DNA from: Arthrobacter cupressi
GTDB lineage: Bacteria > Actinomycetota > Actinomycetes > Actinomycetales > Micrococcaceae
Length of the DNA stretch: 64,000 nt
Assembly (NCBI RefSeq): GCF_900099975.1
Contig: NZ_FNEI01000017.1
Location: 1-64,000 of the forward strand
Direction of reading: 5' to 3'
Every line of letters starts with the position of its first letter. Position 1 is the stretch's first letter. The notes below the pieces were generated by a model. It did no database searches. It was not told where the DNA came from and saw only the letters and a program-made list of their open reading frames with translations. Below are positions 35,528 to 43,568 of the stretch, piece by piece. Position numbers and translations under genes: made by a program.

Positions 35528-37912
35528 ATGAGTACTGACACGGAAACCCAGGCCGGCTCCGCCCCGGTGCCGCTGGCCGACAGCCATGAGCTGATCAAGG
35601 TGCAGGGCGCCCGCGAGAACAACCTGAAGGACATCAGCCTGGAGATCCCGAAGCGCCGCCTCACGGCGTTCACCGGCGTTTCCGGCTCCGGCAAGAGTTC
35701 CCTCGTCTTCAGTACCATCGCCGCCGAGTCGCAGCGGATGATCAACGAAACCTACAGCACGTTCGTCCAGGGCTTCATGCCCTCACTCGCCCGCCCGGAC
35801 GTGGATGTCCTGGAGGGCCTGACGACGGCGATCATCGTGGACCAAGAGCGCATGGGGGCCAACGCCCGGTCCACCGTGGGCACCGTCACCGACGCCAATG
35901 CGATGCTCCGGGTGCTCTTCAGCCGGCTCGGCACCCCGTACATCGGACCAGCGGTGGCTTTCTCGTTCAACATCCCGACCCGCAAGGCCAGCGGCGTCAT
36001 TACCGATGCCAAGGGCGAGAAGACGATCGTGCGCGAGGCCGTGTACCACGGCGGCATGTGCCCTGAATGCGAAGGCCGCGGCACCGTTTCCGACCTGGAC
36101 CTTGATGCGATCGTTGACAGGGACAAGTCCCTGCTCGATGGCGCCATCCTCGTCCCGGGCTACACGGCGGACGGCTGGATGGTGGCCACGTTCACGGAAT
36201 CAGGCTTCGTTGACCCGAACAAGCCGCTCAAGGACTACACGAAGCAGGAACTGGACGACCTCCTCCACAAGGAGCCGGTGAAGATCAAGGCCAAGGGCAT
36301 CAACGTCACCTATGAGGGGCTGATCCCGAAGATCCGCAAGTCCATGTTCAGCAAGGACCCGGATTCGCTGCAGCCGCACATCCGGGCTTTTGTCGAACGG
36401 GCAGCCGTCTTCGCGACCTGCCCGGCCTGCGACGGCACCCGGCTCAACGAAGGCGCCCGTTCCTCGCGGATCAAGGGCTTGAACATCGCCGAAGTCTGCG
36501 CCATGCAGATTACAGACCTTGCGGACTGGATCCGTGAGCTCGATGCGCCTTCCGTTGCGCCGTTGAAGGCCAACCTGCTGCATCTTTTCGATTCCTTCGT
36601 GGAGATCGGCCTGGGCTACCTGTCCCTCGAACGGCCGTCCGGCACCTTGTCCGGCGGCGAGGCGCAGCGCGTCAAGATGATCCGCCACCTCGGCTCCTCC
36701 CTGACCGATGTCACCTACGTCTTCGACGAACCGACCATCGGCCTGCACCCGCACGACATCCAGCGCATGAACAGGCTCCTGCTGCGCCTGCGCGACAAAG
36801 GCAACACCGTCCTGGTGGTCGAGCACAAACCGGAGGCGATCGCCGTCGCCGATCACGTCGTCGACCTCGGCCCGGGCGCCGGGACCGCCGGCGGAACCAT
36901 CTGCTTCGAGGGCACCGTGGAGGGGCTGCGGGGTAGCGGCACCCTGACGGGCCGGCACCTCGACGACCGCGCAAAGCTCAAGGAGAAGCCTCGCAAAGGC
37001 AAGGGCAAGCTGGAGATCCGCGGAGCCACCGAGCACAACCTCAAGGACGTCGACGTCGACATCCCCCTTGGCGCGCTGGTGGTGGTTACCGGGGTAGCCG
37101 GTTCCGGGAAGAGTTCCCTGATCCACGGCTCGGTTGCCGGCGGCGAAGGCGTGGTGGCGATCGACCAGTCCGGCATCAAGGGTTCCCGCCGGAGCAACCC
37201 GGCGACGTACACCGGGCTCCTTGAACCGATCCGCAAGGCCTTCGCGAAAGCCAACGGCGTGAAGCCTGCGCTCTTCAGCGCCAACTCCGAGGGAGCATGC
37301 CCGGAGTGCAAGGGCGCCGGGGTCATCTACACAGAACTCGGATTCATGGACACCGTCTCCACGCCGTGCGAGGACTGCGAAGGCAAGGGCTTCCAGGCGG
37401 CCGTTCTCGAGTACACCTTCGGCGGTCGGAACATCAGCGAGGTGCTCGGCATGTCGGTGAGCGCAGCCGAGGAATTCTTCTCCGCCGGGCAGACCAAAAT
37501 CCCGGCCGCCCATGCGATTCTCAAGCGGCTGGCCGACGTCGGGCTCGGCTACCTCGCGCTTGGGCAGCCGCTCACCACGCTCTCCGGCGGGGAGCGCCAG
37601 CGGCTCAAGCTGGCCTCGCAGATGGGGGAGAAGGGAGATGTCTACATCCTCGACGAGCCGACCTCGGGCCTGCACTTGGCCGACGTCGAACAGCTCCTCG
37701 CCCTGTTGGACCGCCTGGTGGAGTCGGGCAAGTCGGTCATCGTGATCGAACACCATCAGGCGGTGATGGCCCATGCGGACTGGATCATCGACCTTGGTCC
37801 CGGTGCAGGGCACGACGGCGGCAGGATCGTTTTCGAGGGAACCCCGGCAGAGCTCGTGGCGAGCCGTGCGGGACTGACCGGACGGCACCTCGCGGAGTAT
37901 GTTGGGGCCTGA
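35528..37912 (+). CDS. UvrA-like ABC-class ATPase (UvrA2/DrrC type)
   Basis: A 794-residue UvrA paralogue with two ABC ATPase halves. Walker A TGVSGSGKSSL (from residue 49) and VAGSGKSSL in the second half, zinc fingers CPECEGRG, CPACDGTR, CPECKGAG and CEDCEGKG, signature LSGGEAQRVKM and LSGGERQRLKL. It is about 150 residues shorter than canonical UvrA, which fits the class lacking the UvrB-binding domain (UvrA2, and DrrC of anthracycline producers). Such proteins protect against DNA-binding drugs or some lesions. Its divergent placement beside a polyketide operon is suggestive of self-protection but this is inference. Confidence 0.88.
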   Translation: MSTDTETQAGSAPVPLADSHELIKVQGARENNLKDISLEIPKRRLTAFTGVSGSGKSSLVFSTIAAESQRMINETYSTFVQGFMPSLARPDVDVLEGLTTAIIVDQERMGANARSTVGTVTDANAMLRVLFSRLGTPYIGPAVAFSFNIPTRKASGVITDAKGEKTIVREAVYHGGMCPECEGRGTVSDLDLDAIVDRDKSLLDGAILVPGYTADGWMVATFTESGFVDPNKPLKDYTKQELDDLLHKEPVKIKAKGINVTYEGLIPKIRKSMFSKDPDSLQPHIRAFVERAAVFATCPACDGTRLNEGARSSRIKGLNIAEVCAMQITDLADWIRELDAPSVAPLKANLLHLFDSFVEIGLGYLSLERPSGTLSGGEAQRVKMIRHLGSSLTDVTYVFDEPTIGLHPHDIQRMNRLLLRLRDKGNTVLVVEHKPEAIAVADHVVDLGPGAGTAGGTICFEGTVEGLRGSGTLTGRHLDDRAKLKEKPRKGKGKLEIRGATEHNLKDVDVDIPLGALVVVTGVAGSGKSSLIHGSVAGGEGVVAIDQSGIKGSRRSNPATYTGLLEPIRKAFAKANGVKPALFSANSEGACPECKGAGVIYTELGFMDTVSTPCEDCEGKGFQAAVLEYTFGGRNISEVLGMSVSAAEEFFSAGQTKIPAAHAILKRLADVGLGYLALGQPLTTLSGGERQRLKLASQMGEKGDVYILDEPTSGLHLADVEQLLALLDRLVESGKSVIVIEHHQAVMAHADWIIDLGPGAGHDGGRIVFEGTPAELVASRAGLTGRHLAEYVGA

Positions 37913-38090
37913 AGCCAGGCTTCCTAAGGCTTGCCGTTCGCCGCCTGGCTCAGTGACGCTTGGTGCCGGTTGCTGCTAGGCGGCGTGCGGGCCGCGGCCG
38001 GGAGGGGAGCACCAACCCTCTGGTTTGCCGCGGGCTGTTGGGCTTTACTGAGACTGTCCATGCAGCCCAGCCGAAAAGAGGGAAACTTCG

Positions 38091-38582
38091 ATGGACACAA
38101 CCGCAGTTGTTTGGATTGTCGTCGGGATCGTCGTCTTAGTTGTAGTTCTGGGATTGGTATTCTTCATCGCCCGCAGACGCAGGCAGGAACACGAACGTGC
38201 CGAGCGCGCCGAGGCTGAAAAGCGGGCGGCCGAGCTGCGGAAGAAGGCCGAGGAAGTGGAGTTCAATGCCCGCGAGTCCGAGGTCCAGGCGGCCAGGGCC
38301 AAAGCCGAGGCAGAGCAGGCCAAGCTGGACGCCGAACGGCTGCACAGGGAGGCCGAAAAGCGCCAGGCCGATGCCAGCGACCTTCGCCAGGATTCCGCGG
38401 ACAAGGCCCGGCATGCCGATGCCATGGACCCGAACGTCGATACCAACACGGCGGAGGCCGGGCACCCCGAAGAACAGCGGCAGGCCGTTGATCCCCGCCG
38501 GGCGGGCGACGATTCCGTAGAAAGCCGCCCTGACAGCGACAGCAACCCACCGCAGGATCCCCACCGGCAAAACAACCCGTAG
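38091..38582 (+). CDS. Membrane-anchored coiled-coil protein, hypothetical
   Basis: A 163-residue protein with one N-terminal membrane helix (VVWIVVGIVVLVVVLGLVFFI), a charged Ala-, Glu- and Lys-rich coiled coil (residues about 32-105) and a hydrophilic tail ending in QNNP. I have seen similar proteins in Arthrobacter genomes but know no function. ATG at 38091 follows AGAGGG. It stands alone between the UvrA-like gene and hsp20. Confidence 0.75.
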   Translation: MDTTAVVWIVVGIVVLVVVLGLVFFIARRRRQEHERAERAEAEKRAAELRKKAEEVEFNARESEVQAARAKAEAEQAKLDAERLHREAEKRQADASDLRQDSADKARHADAMDPNVDTNTAEAGHPEEQRQAVDPRRAGDDSVESRPDSDSNPPQDPHRQNNP

Positions 38583-38682
38583 GCCTTTTCCTGGTCCTCG
38601 CGCTGCTTCTGCCCCCTGCCCGCGTGACTTGCCTCTTCCACGTGCCATGCCCCGGGCGTAAGTTGCTGGTATGACAAAGTCG

Positions 38683-38705
38683 GTCCCGCGGTGCCGCCGC
38701 GGGAC
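38683..38705 (+). promoter_or_regulatory. Hairpin in the hsp20 leader
   Basis: A 9-base-pair perfect G+C-rich stem (38683-38691 with 38697-38705) with loop TGCCG lies 38 bases before the hsp20 start, just after a possible extended -10 (TGGTATGAC, ending 38675). It could shape leader stability; a thermosensor role is speculation. Confidence 0.3.
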
Positions 38706-38743
38706 GGCAGCGTCCCAGTGCACGAGTTCAAGGAGGAAGAGTC

Positions 38744-39301
38744 ATGGGCGACTTCATGCGGAACCTGCCATTCGACGTTCCGGAGCCGGTGCGCCGTTTC
38801 CTGCAAGGGGAAGCCGGCGCGTGGCTGCGCGCAGAGGAATTCCGCGACGGGTCCGTCATGGTGGTCCGGGTCGAGGTTCCCGGCGTCGACCCGGACCGGG
38901 ACATCGACATCTCGGTGTCAGGACGCACACTGACCATCGAGGCACGACGTGAGGAGGAATCCGTAAGCGAGGGCAGGAACGATTACCGCACGGAATTTCA
39001 CTATGGCGCGTTGACACGCAGCTTCCAGCTCCCGGCCGGGGTCAAGGAGGACGACATTCAGGCTTCCTACAACAACGGCATTCTCGAGGTGCGCGTGCCC
39101 TCTATGGGACAGGAATCCACCCCCCGGCGCAAGGTGCGGGTGCAACGCACCGATGCGCCGGGAAGCGCGCCCTCCGGCAATGCGGATGCCGGCCAGGGCG
39201 GCATGGGCAGCAAGGTCGACCCGGACTTCATCCCTGCTGAAAGCGGTGAAAACCCGGACCAAAGGCGGGCCAGGGAGCACCCCGAAGAAACCGGAAGCTG
39301 A
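38744..39301 (+). CDS. Hsp20/alpha-crystallin family small heat shock protein
   Basis: A 185-residue small heat shock chaperone. The alpha-crystallin domain spans about residues 35-130: VMVVRVEVPGVDPDRDIDIS, TLTIEARREEE, FHYGALTRSFQLPAGV and ASYNNGILEVRVP. A long polar C-terminal tail follows. It should hold unfolded proteins in an ATP-independent way. ATG at 38744 follows AAGGAGG. No clear CIRCE or HAIR operator is seen upstream. Confidence 0.9.
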   Translation: MGDFMRNLPFDVPEPVRRFLQGEAGAWLRAEEFRDGSVMVVRVEVPGVDPDRDIDISVSGRTLTIEARREEESVSEGRNDYRTEFHYGALTRSFQLPAGVKEDDIQASYNNGILEVRVPSMGQESTPRRKVRVQRTDAPGSAPSGNADAGQGGMGSKVDPDFIPAESGENPDQRRAREHPEETGS

Positions 39302-39470
39302 TTCCGACGGGTCGCTCTGGGCTTATTGACATGCCCCGTCCGCGGGAGCACTCTGAAACCGCTGATCACGGTGTTGGCAGGCACGTCCGCGCCGGCCAAC
39401 CGAATCTTCCCGGTGCGGACCCGCACTCCGGACGAAAATGCTGGACTCCACTTCCCACGAGGAGGACAAG

Positions 39471-39842
39471 ATGTCGGTAACTGTCAATGCCCTTGAATCA
39501 AAGTCGTTCGACGACCCGGACGAGAAGCGCCGTCCGCCCAAGACCCAGGTCGATGTGGTCACTATCAACGACACGACATTGGGCAGGTTCACGTTCGAAC
39601 CGGGCTGGCGCTGGTCCGAGACTGTAAAAACCGTCGTCCACACGGACAGCTGCCAGGTCAATCACCTGGGATTCTGCACGGCCGGAACCCTGACCGTCCA
39701 GATGGAGGACGGGACGCGCATCACCGTAACTCCCGGCAACGCCTACGCAATTCCGGCCGGCCACGACGCCTGGGTCGAAGGCGATGAGGCATTCGTGGCC
39801 TACGAACTCATGAGCGCGGCCACATACGCCAAGCCGGCCTGA
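39471..39842 (+). CDS. Cupin domain protein
   Basis: A 123-residue single-domain cupin. GWRWSETVKTVVHTDSCQVNHLGFC and TPGNAYAIPAGHDAWVEGDE cover the two cupin motifs, with His residues available for a metal. The function is unknown; related proteins are often annotated as cupin 2. ATG at 39471 is preceded by GAGGAGG at a good distance; the in-frame ATG at 39438 has no such site. It is convergent with ligD across a strong terminator. Confidence 0.82.
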   Translation: MSVTVNALESKSFDDPDEKRRPPKTQVDVVTINDTTLGRFTFEPGWRWSETVKTVVHTDSCQVNHLGFCTAGTLTVQMEDGTRITVTPGNAYAIPAGHDAWVEGDEAFVAYELMSAATYAKPA

Positions 39843-39874
39843 GACCTACACCACCGGATTCCTTCCCAGCGCGA

Positions 39875-39916
39875 GCAGCAGGGTCACGCCGCCTTCGCGC
39901 GGCGTGACCCTGCTGC
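39875..39916. terminator. Bidirectional terminator between the cupin gene and ligD
   Basis: An 18-base-pair perfect stem (39875-39892 with 39899-39916) with loop CTTCGC lies between two convergent genes. Confidence 0.85.
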
Positions 39917-39939
39917 GCTTCTGAGGGTCGGTGGACGGG

Positions 39940-42123
39940 CTACGCGGGCCGGTCCCGGGTCAGGACCGAGGAGAGGTCGTAGCTGACGGGTTCCTCGAGC
40001 TGCTCATAGGTGCACGACGCTGGCAGGCGGTCTTCGCGCCATCGGACCCACTGCGCAGTGTGGCGGAACCGCTCGCCCTCCATGTGGTCGTACTTGACCT
40101 CGACGACGCGCTCCGGTCGCAGCGGGGTGAACGAGAGGTCCTTTTGTGCATTCCAGCGAGAATGCGCCGCCGCCGAGGGGGTGCGCGGTGCCGACTGGTC
40201 GCGGTTGTCCGGCAGCACCTCGGCGGGTTGCGCCCACGCCCAAGGGTGCCCGTCGAACGTGGTCACGAGCGGCTGCAGTTCCTCGAACAGCTCCTTGCGA
40301 CGGGCCATAGGAAACGCGCCGATGACGCCCACTGAGTTGAGCCGGCCTTGGGCGTCGTACAGCCCAAGGAGCAGGGATCCGATGGCGTCGGGCTCGTCCT
40401 TGTAGAGCCGGTAGCCGGCGAGGACGCAGTCAGCCGTCCGCTCATGCTTGAGTTTGGACATGACCCGCTTGTCCTCGGCGTAGAGCTCTCCGAGGGGCTT
40501 GGCGATGACGCCGTCCAGGCCGGCACCCTCGAAGGTGCTGAACCACTCCAGCGCGAGGGCAGGGTCTTTGGTCGCCTGAGTGAGGTAGACGGGGTGCCTG
40601 GCGTTCTTGAATGCCTCTTCAAGGGCCGCGCGCCGCTCGCGGAACGGACGCTCCACGTAGTTGGTCTGGCCCAGGGCGAGCAGGTCGAAGGCCACGAAGC
40701 TCGCCGGCGTTGCGGCGCTCAGCTTTGCGATGCGCGAGGCCGCGGGGTGAATGCGCTGCTGGAGGGCATCGAAGTTGAGCCGGTTGCCGGTGTCCGGGTC
40801 CACGAGGACGATTTCGCCGTCGATGACCGAATGGTCGGGGACGCTTGCGACGATGGCCTCCACGAGCTCCGGGAAGTAGCGCGTCATGGGCAGGGCATTG
40901 CGCGATCCGATCTCCACGCGATCGCCGGAGCGCCATACGATCGAGCGGAAGCCATCCCACTTCGGCTCGTACAGGTAGTCGCCGACTGGGAGCTTCTTGA
41001 CCGGCTTTGCCAGCATCGGCCCGTACGGGGGAGCGATCGCCGTTCCCCACTCGGCGTCGCGTTCCGCTTTGGGTACCGAATAGTCCTCATCGGCCCGGTC
41101 CGCCTTGCGCTTGCTCGGCGGCACCCGTGGCGGCTCGCCGGGCATCTTGGGGTAGTCCGGCGGGAAGTTGAGCTCGCCGAGCCCGCGCTCAAGATCCGCA
41201 TCCCATAAGGCGAGTGCACCCGAAATGTCGCCCGGCGCGGCATCGATGTCAGCCCACGGGCAGTCACGGGCGGCCAGGAGTATGGGCACCGTCCGGACGG
41301 TGAAGTCGCGCGGGTCGGCGTCGGGCAGCTCGTCCCACGTCAGCGGGGTCGAGACGGGCGCGTGAGGCAAAGGCCGGGGCGAATAGGCGGCGGCGATCGT
41401 CCGGTCGCGGTTGGCCTGGTTGAAGTCGACGAACACCCGCTCGCCGCGTTCTTCCTTCCACCACGAGGTGGTTACGAGGTCCGGCATGCGGCGCTCGAGT
41501 TCGCGTGCAATCCCGATGACGGCGTGCCGCACATGAAGGAACTCGTGCGTGGGCCGGATGCGCGCGTAGACGTGGACGCCCCGGTTGCCCGAGGTCTTCG
41601 CGTAGGCCGTGAGCCCAGCCTCAGCCATGACCTCGCGAAGCGCGAGCGCGGCGGTGACGGCGTCCCGGAAATCGCGCCCAGGCTGCGGATCGAGGTCGAT
41701 CCGCAACTCGTCCGGGTTGTCCAGATTGGCCGTGCGCACTGGCCACGGGTGGAAGGTAATCGTTCCCATCTGCGCCGCCCACGCGAGCGCGGCGGCCTCG
41801 TCGAACACGAGCTGTTCGTGGCGCCTGTGGGACGGGTAAGTGCACGTCACCGTCCTGAGGTAGGAAGGCGCGCCCCGCGGCGGCCGTTTCGAGAAGAACT
41901 CCTCGCCGTCGATCCCTTCGGGGAAGCGCTGCAGAGTCATGGGCCGGTCGCCGTTGAGCCGCAGGAACGGCGACGCCACCGAGATCAGGTAGCGGGCCAG
42001 ATCGCGCTTGGTGAGGGGATCATGCCCCTCGGCGCCGGGCCACAGCACCTTGTCTGGGCTGCTCAGCTTGACCTCCCGCTCGCCGTCGGGGCCGTCGACC
42101 TGCAGGATCTCAGAATCCGCCAT
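39940..42123 (-). CDS. ligD: LigD, DNA polymerase/ATP-dependent ligase for end joining
   Basis: A 727-residue NHEJ enzyme in which the primase-polymerase domain comes first and the ligase second. Polymerase domain: about residues 15-300, with LRIDLDPQPG (catalytic Asp pair) and YAKTSGNRGVHVYARI. Ligase domain: EPKWDGFRSI with the adenylated Lys (KxDG variant), VIDGEIVLVD, GLDGVIAKPL and the C-terminal OB part ending VLTRDRPA. The N-terminal 3'-phosphoesterase domain of mycobacterial LigD is absent. No ku gene is in the window. ATG at 42123 (MADSEILQ) is supported by a -10 element 7 bases upstream; the open frame extends to 42228. Confidence 0.92.
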   Translation of the reverse strand: MADSEILQVDGPDGEREVKLSSPDKVLWPGAEGHDPLTKRDLARYLISVASPFLRLNGDRPMTLQRFPEGIDGEEFFSKRPPRGAPSYLRTVTCTYPSHRRHEQLVFDEAAALAWAAQMGTITFHPWPVRTANLDNPDELRIDLDPQPGRDFRDAVTAALALREVMAEAGLTAYAKTSGNRGVHVYARIRPTHEFLHVRHAVIGIARELERRMPDLVTTSWWKEERGERVFVDFNQANRDRTIAAAYSPRPLPHAPVSTPLTWDELPDADPRDFTVRTVPILLAARDCPWADIDAAPGDISGALALWDADLERGLGELNFPPDYPKMPGEPPRVPPSKRKADRADEDYSVPKAERDAEWGTAIAPPYGPMLAKPVKKLPVGDYLYEPKWDGFRSIVWRSGDRVEIGSRNALPMTRYFPELVEAIVASVPDHSVIDGEIVLVDPDTGNRLNFDALQQRIHPAASRIAKLSAATPASFVAFDLLALGQTNYVERPFRERRAALEEAFKNARHPVYLTQATKDPALALEWFSTFEGAGLDGVIAKPLGELYAEDKRVMSKLKHERTADCVLAGYRLYKDEPDAIGSLLLGLYDAQGRLNSVGVIGAFPMARRKELFEELQPLVTTFDGHPWAWAQPAEVLPDNRDQSAPRTPSAAAHSRWNAQKDLSFTPLRPERVVEVKYDHMEGERFRHTAQWVRWREDRLPASCTYEQLEEPVSYDLSSVLTRDRPA

Positions 42124-42130
42124 GCGCCCA

Positions 42131-42136
42131 ACAGTA
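42131..42136 (-). promoter_or_regulatory. -10 element, predicted leaderless start of ligD
   Basis: On the minus strand TACTGT ends 7 bases before ATG at 42123. Confidence 0.4.
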
Positions 42137-42398
42137 GCTGCCGCAACGCCGTTGGGGCAGGCCTTCGCATCAACCGGAATGTAACTGGCATGCGCGGGTA
42201 TTCGTGGGCCCGGGGAGTATCTTGCCACAAGCCGCGGGTTCTCCGAGAAGGGGTGACAACTTCATCAATTGCGTGCACGCTGGTCGGATGGGGGAGTGGG
42301 GACGCGGGAAGGATGCCGGGCAGCGGGGTCTGGTTCGGCAAGAGCGGGCTGCCTTCATGCACGGGAGTGCTCGCAGCTTCATCCAGCTCCCTTACCTA

Positions 42399-42426
42399 AT
42401 CACCGATAATCAACATTATGTCAACT
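42399..42426. other. dif site for XerC/XerD chromosome dimer resolution
   Basis: The 28-base site has a left arm ATCACCGATAA (42399-42409), a 6-base centre TCAACA (42410-42415) and a right arm TTATGTCAACT (42416-42426). This matches the dif layout of E. coli (arm ending ATAA, 6-base centre, arm TTATGTTAAAT) with 8 or more identical positions in the right arm, and the actinobacterial version with CGATAA and TTATGTCAA as I remember it. It is intergenic and A+T-rich. XerC would bind the left arm and XerD the right. It marks the replication terminus. Confidence 0.85.
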
Positions 42427-42496
42427 TGAGTCCCGATTACTGCTTCGGATGCAAGTTCGCCCCTCCCTCTATCGCTGGGAGGCCGTCTTCTACCGC

Positions 42497-42922
42497 TCAG
42501 AAAAACTGGGCCACATATCTGCGCTGCCAGGGAGTCTCAACGGCCCGTGGGTCGTAGTGCTTGCGGACGTATGTCACTGCGTCACGGGCGGGCAAACCGT
42601 CGAGCACTGCGATGCACGCGAGTGCGGTGCCGGTCCTTCCGCGCCCGCCAGCACATGCAACCTCCACCCGCTCTGTGGCAGCACGGCGCCATGCTTCGTA
42701 CAGCGCTTCTTGTGCGTCACCGCGGTCGACGGGCAACCAAAAGTCCGGCCATTGGACCCACCGAGCGCTCCATGGCATGGACTGCGGCTGCCTTGCGAGG
42801 AGGTAGATTCCAAAGTCCGGGATCTTGCCCTCTGGGGGCGAATGACGCAATCCTCGGCCGCGCACGAGCAAGCCTGACGGCAGGACAAGGACTCCGGCGT
42901 CCGAAACACTCCAGCCATTCAC
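42497..42922 (-). CDS. Protein-tyrosine phosphatase-like protein
   Basis: A 141-residue cysteine-based phosphatase. The P-loop CAGGRGRTG holds the catalytic Cys90 and Arg96 (CX5R), preceded by PDFWLPVDRGD that may supply the general acid Asp. The compact size is that of dual-specificity-type bacterial phosphatases; the substrate is unknown. GTG at 42922 is chosen because TAGTCT stands 7 bases before it; an in-frame TTG at 42928 is the alternative. The gene lies just to the right of the dif-like site and reads toward it. Its base composition looks less G+C-rich than the housekeeping genes. Confidence 0.8.
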   Translation of the reverse strand: MNGWSVSDAGVLVLPSGLLVRGRGLRHSPPEGKIPDFGIYLLARQPQSMPWSARWVQWPDFWLPVDRGDAQEALYEAWRRAATERVEVACAGGRGRTGTALACIAVLDGLPARDAVTYVRKHYDPRAVETPWQRRYVAQFF

Positions 42923-42929
42923 GATCAAC

Positions 42930-42935
42930 AGACTA
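42930..42935 (-). promoter_or_regulatory. -10 element, predicted leaderless start of the phosphatase gene
   Basis: On the minus strand TAGTCT ends 7 bases before GTG at 42922. Confidence 0.4.
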
Positions 42936-42960
42936 TCGATGGCGGCGCGAAACGCCCCGG

Positions 42961-43374
42961 TTAGGTCCCGAAGACCGCCTCTCCCCGCGGCATAACCACC
43001 ACCTGCACCTCGTCTTCGTAGAGCACTATCCCCGGGTCATCCGACCGGAGCACCTCATATCCAATCCCGTACCGACGAAGCAGGTCTTCATAGAAGCTCA
43101 CATCGGCCAGGAGGTGGACCGCCGTGGTCTTGAACCATGACTGTGCCGTTGGATTGATACTGCGGTCGAAAACCGAGGTATCAACAGTCGCGGGATCGGT
43201 ATAGGCGGCATCGGCCCGATCGTTCGCGTTTCGCCATGCAGCCCAGTCCGCGGAGGAAAGCCGTCCGCTTGCGGCCAGGCCGTTTGCCAGAGCGAATATG
43301 CCCGGATAGGTGCCGCGGCGATTCGGCAGCACTGCCTGATACCTGACATATTTGGGCTGCTCCACATTCACCAT
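42961..43374 (-). CDS. Hypothetical protein
   Basis: A 137-residue soluble protein that I do not recognise by family name. It contains VRYQAVLPNRRGTYPGIFAL at the start, a Trp- and Asp-rich stretch (DWAAWRNANDRADAAY) and a C-terminal part with strands (GIVLYEDEVQVVVMPRGEA). No signal peptide or membrane helix is present. ATG at 43374 is preceded by AAAGG at 9 bases; a GTG two codons later is also possible. It lies 38 bases upstream of the phosphatase on the same strand and may share its transcript. Confidence 0.65.
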   Translation of the reverse strand: MVNVEQPKYVRYQAVLPNRRGTYPGIFALANGLAASGRLSSADWAAWRNANDRADAAYTDPATVDTSVFDRSINPTAQSWFKTTAVHLLADVSFYEDLLRRYGIGYEVLRSDDPGIVLYEDEVQVVVMPRGEAVFGT

Positions 43375-43556
43375 TGCCCAAGCCTTTCACGGGCAGGTGC
43401 AGCGGAGAGTGAGCGACTCCCCTACTCCCCCGGCTTATGGCGCCAAAGCCCGAGCACCGTCGGTTCTAACCACCAAATGAACGATCAACCAGCCCATTGT
43501 GCAAATCTTGAGCAAATGAAGCGGAAAAGAGCAGAATTTTTCAATGCCAGCTTTGT

Positions 43557-43562
43557 TAGCAT
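43557..43562 (+). promoter_or_regulatory. -10 element, predicted leaderless start of the glycosyltransferase gene
   Basis: TAGCAT ends 6 bases before ATG at 43569 in an A+T-rich upstream region. Confidence 0.45.
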
Positions 43563-43568
43563 ACCCGG

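Larger units (their letters stand above)
42124..42496. other. 373-base intergenic region with dif-like site
   Basis: No coding sequence is supported between the ligD start and the phosphatase stop. It contains the ligD -10 element, a G-run-rich stretch on the + strand (42290-42325) and the dif-like site at 42399, an A+T-rich patch that stands out from its surroundings. Confidence 0.6.

Noticed and set aside
39326..39331. TTGACA promoter before the cupin gene
   Set aside because: No -10-like hexamer is found at the correct distance; it may be chance.
42400..42424. Minus-strand promoter with TTGACA at 42424-42419
   Set aside because: The hexamer is part of the right arm of the dif-like site, and no good -10 lies 16-18 bases downstream.
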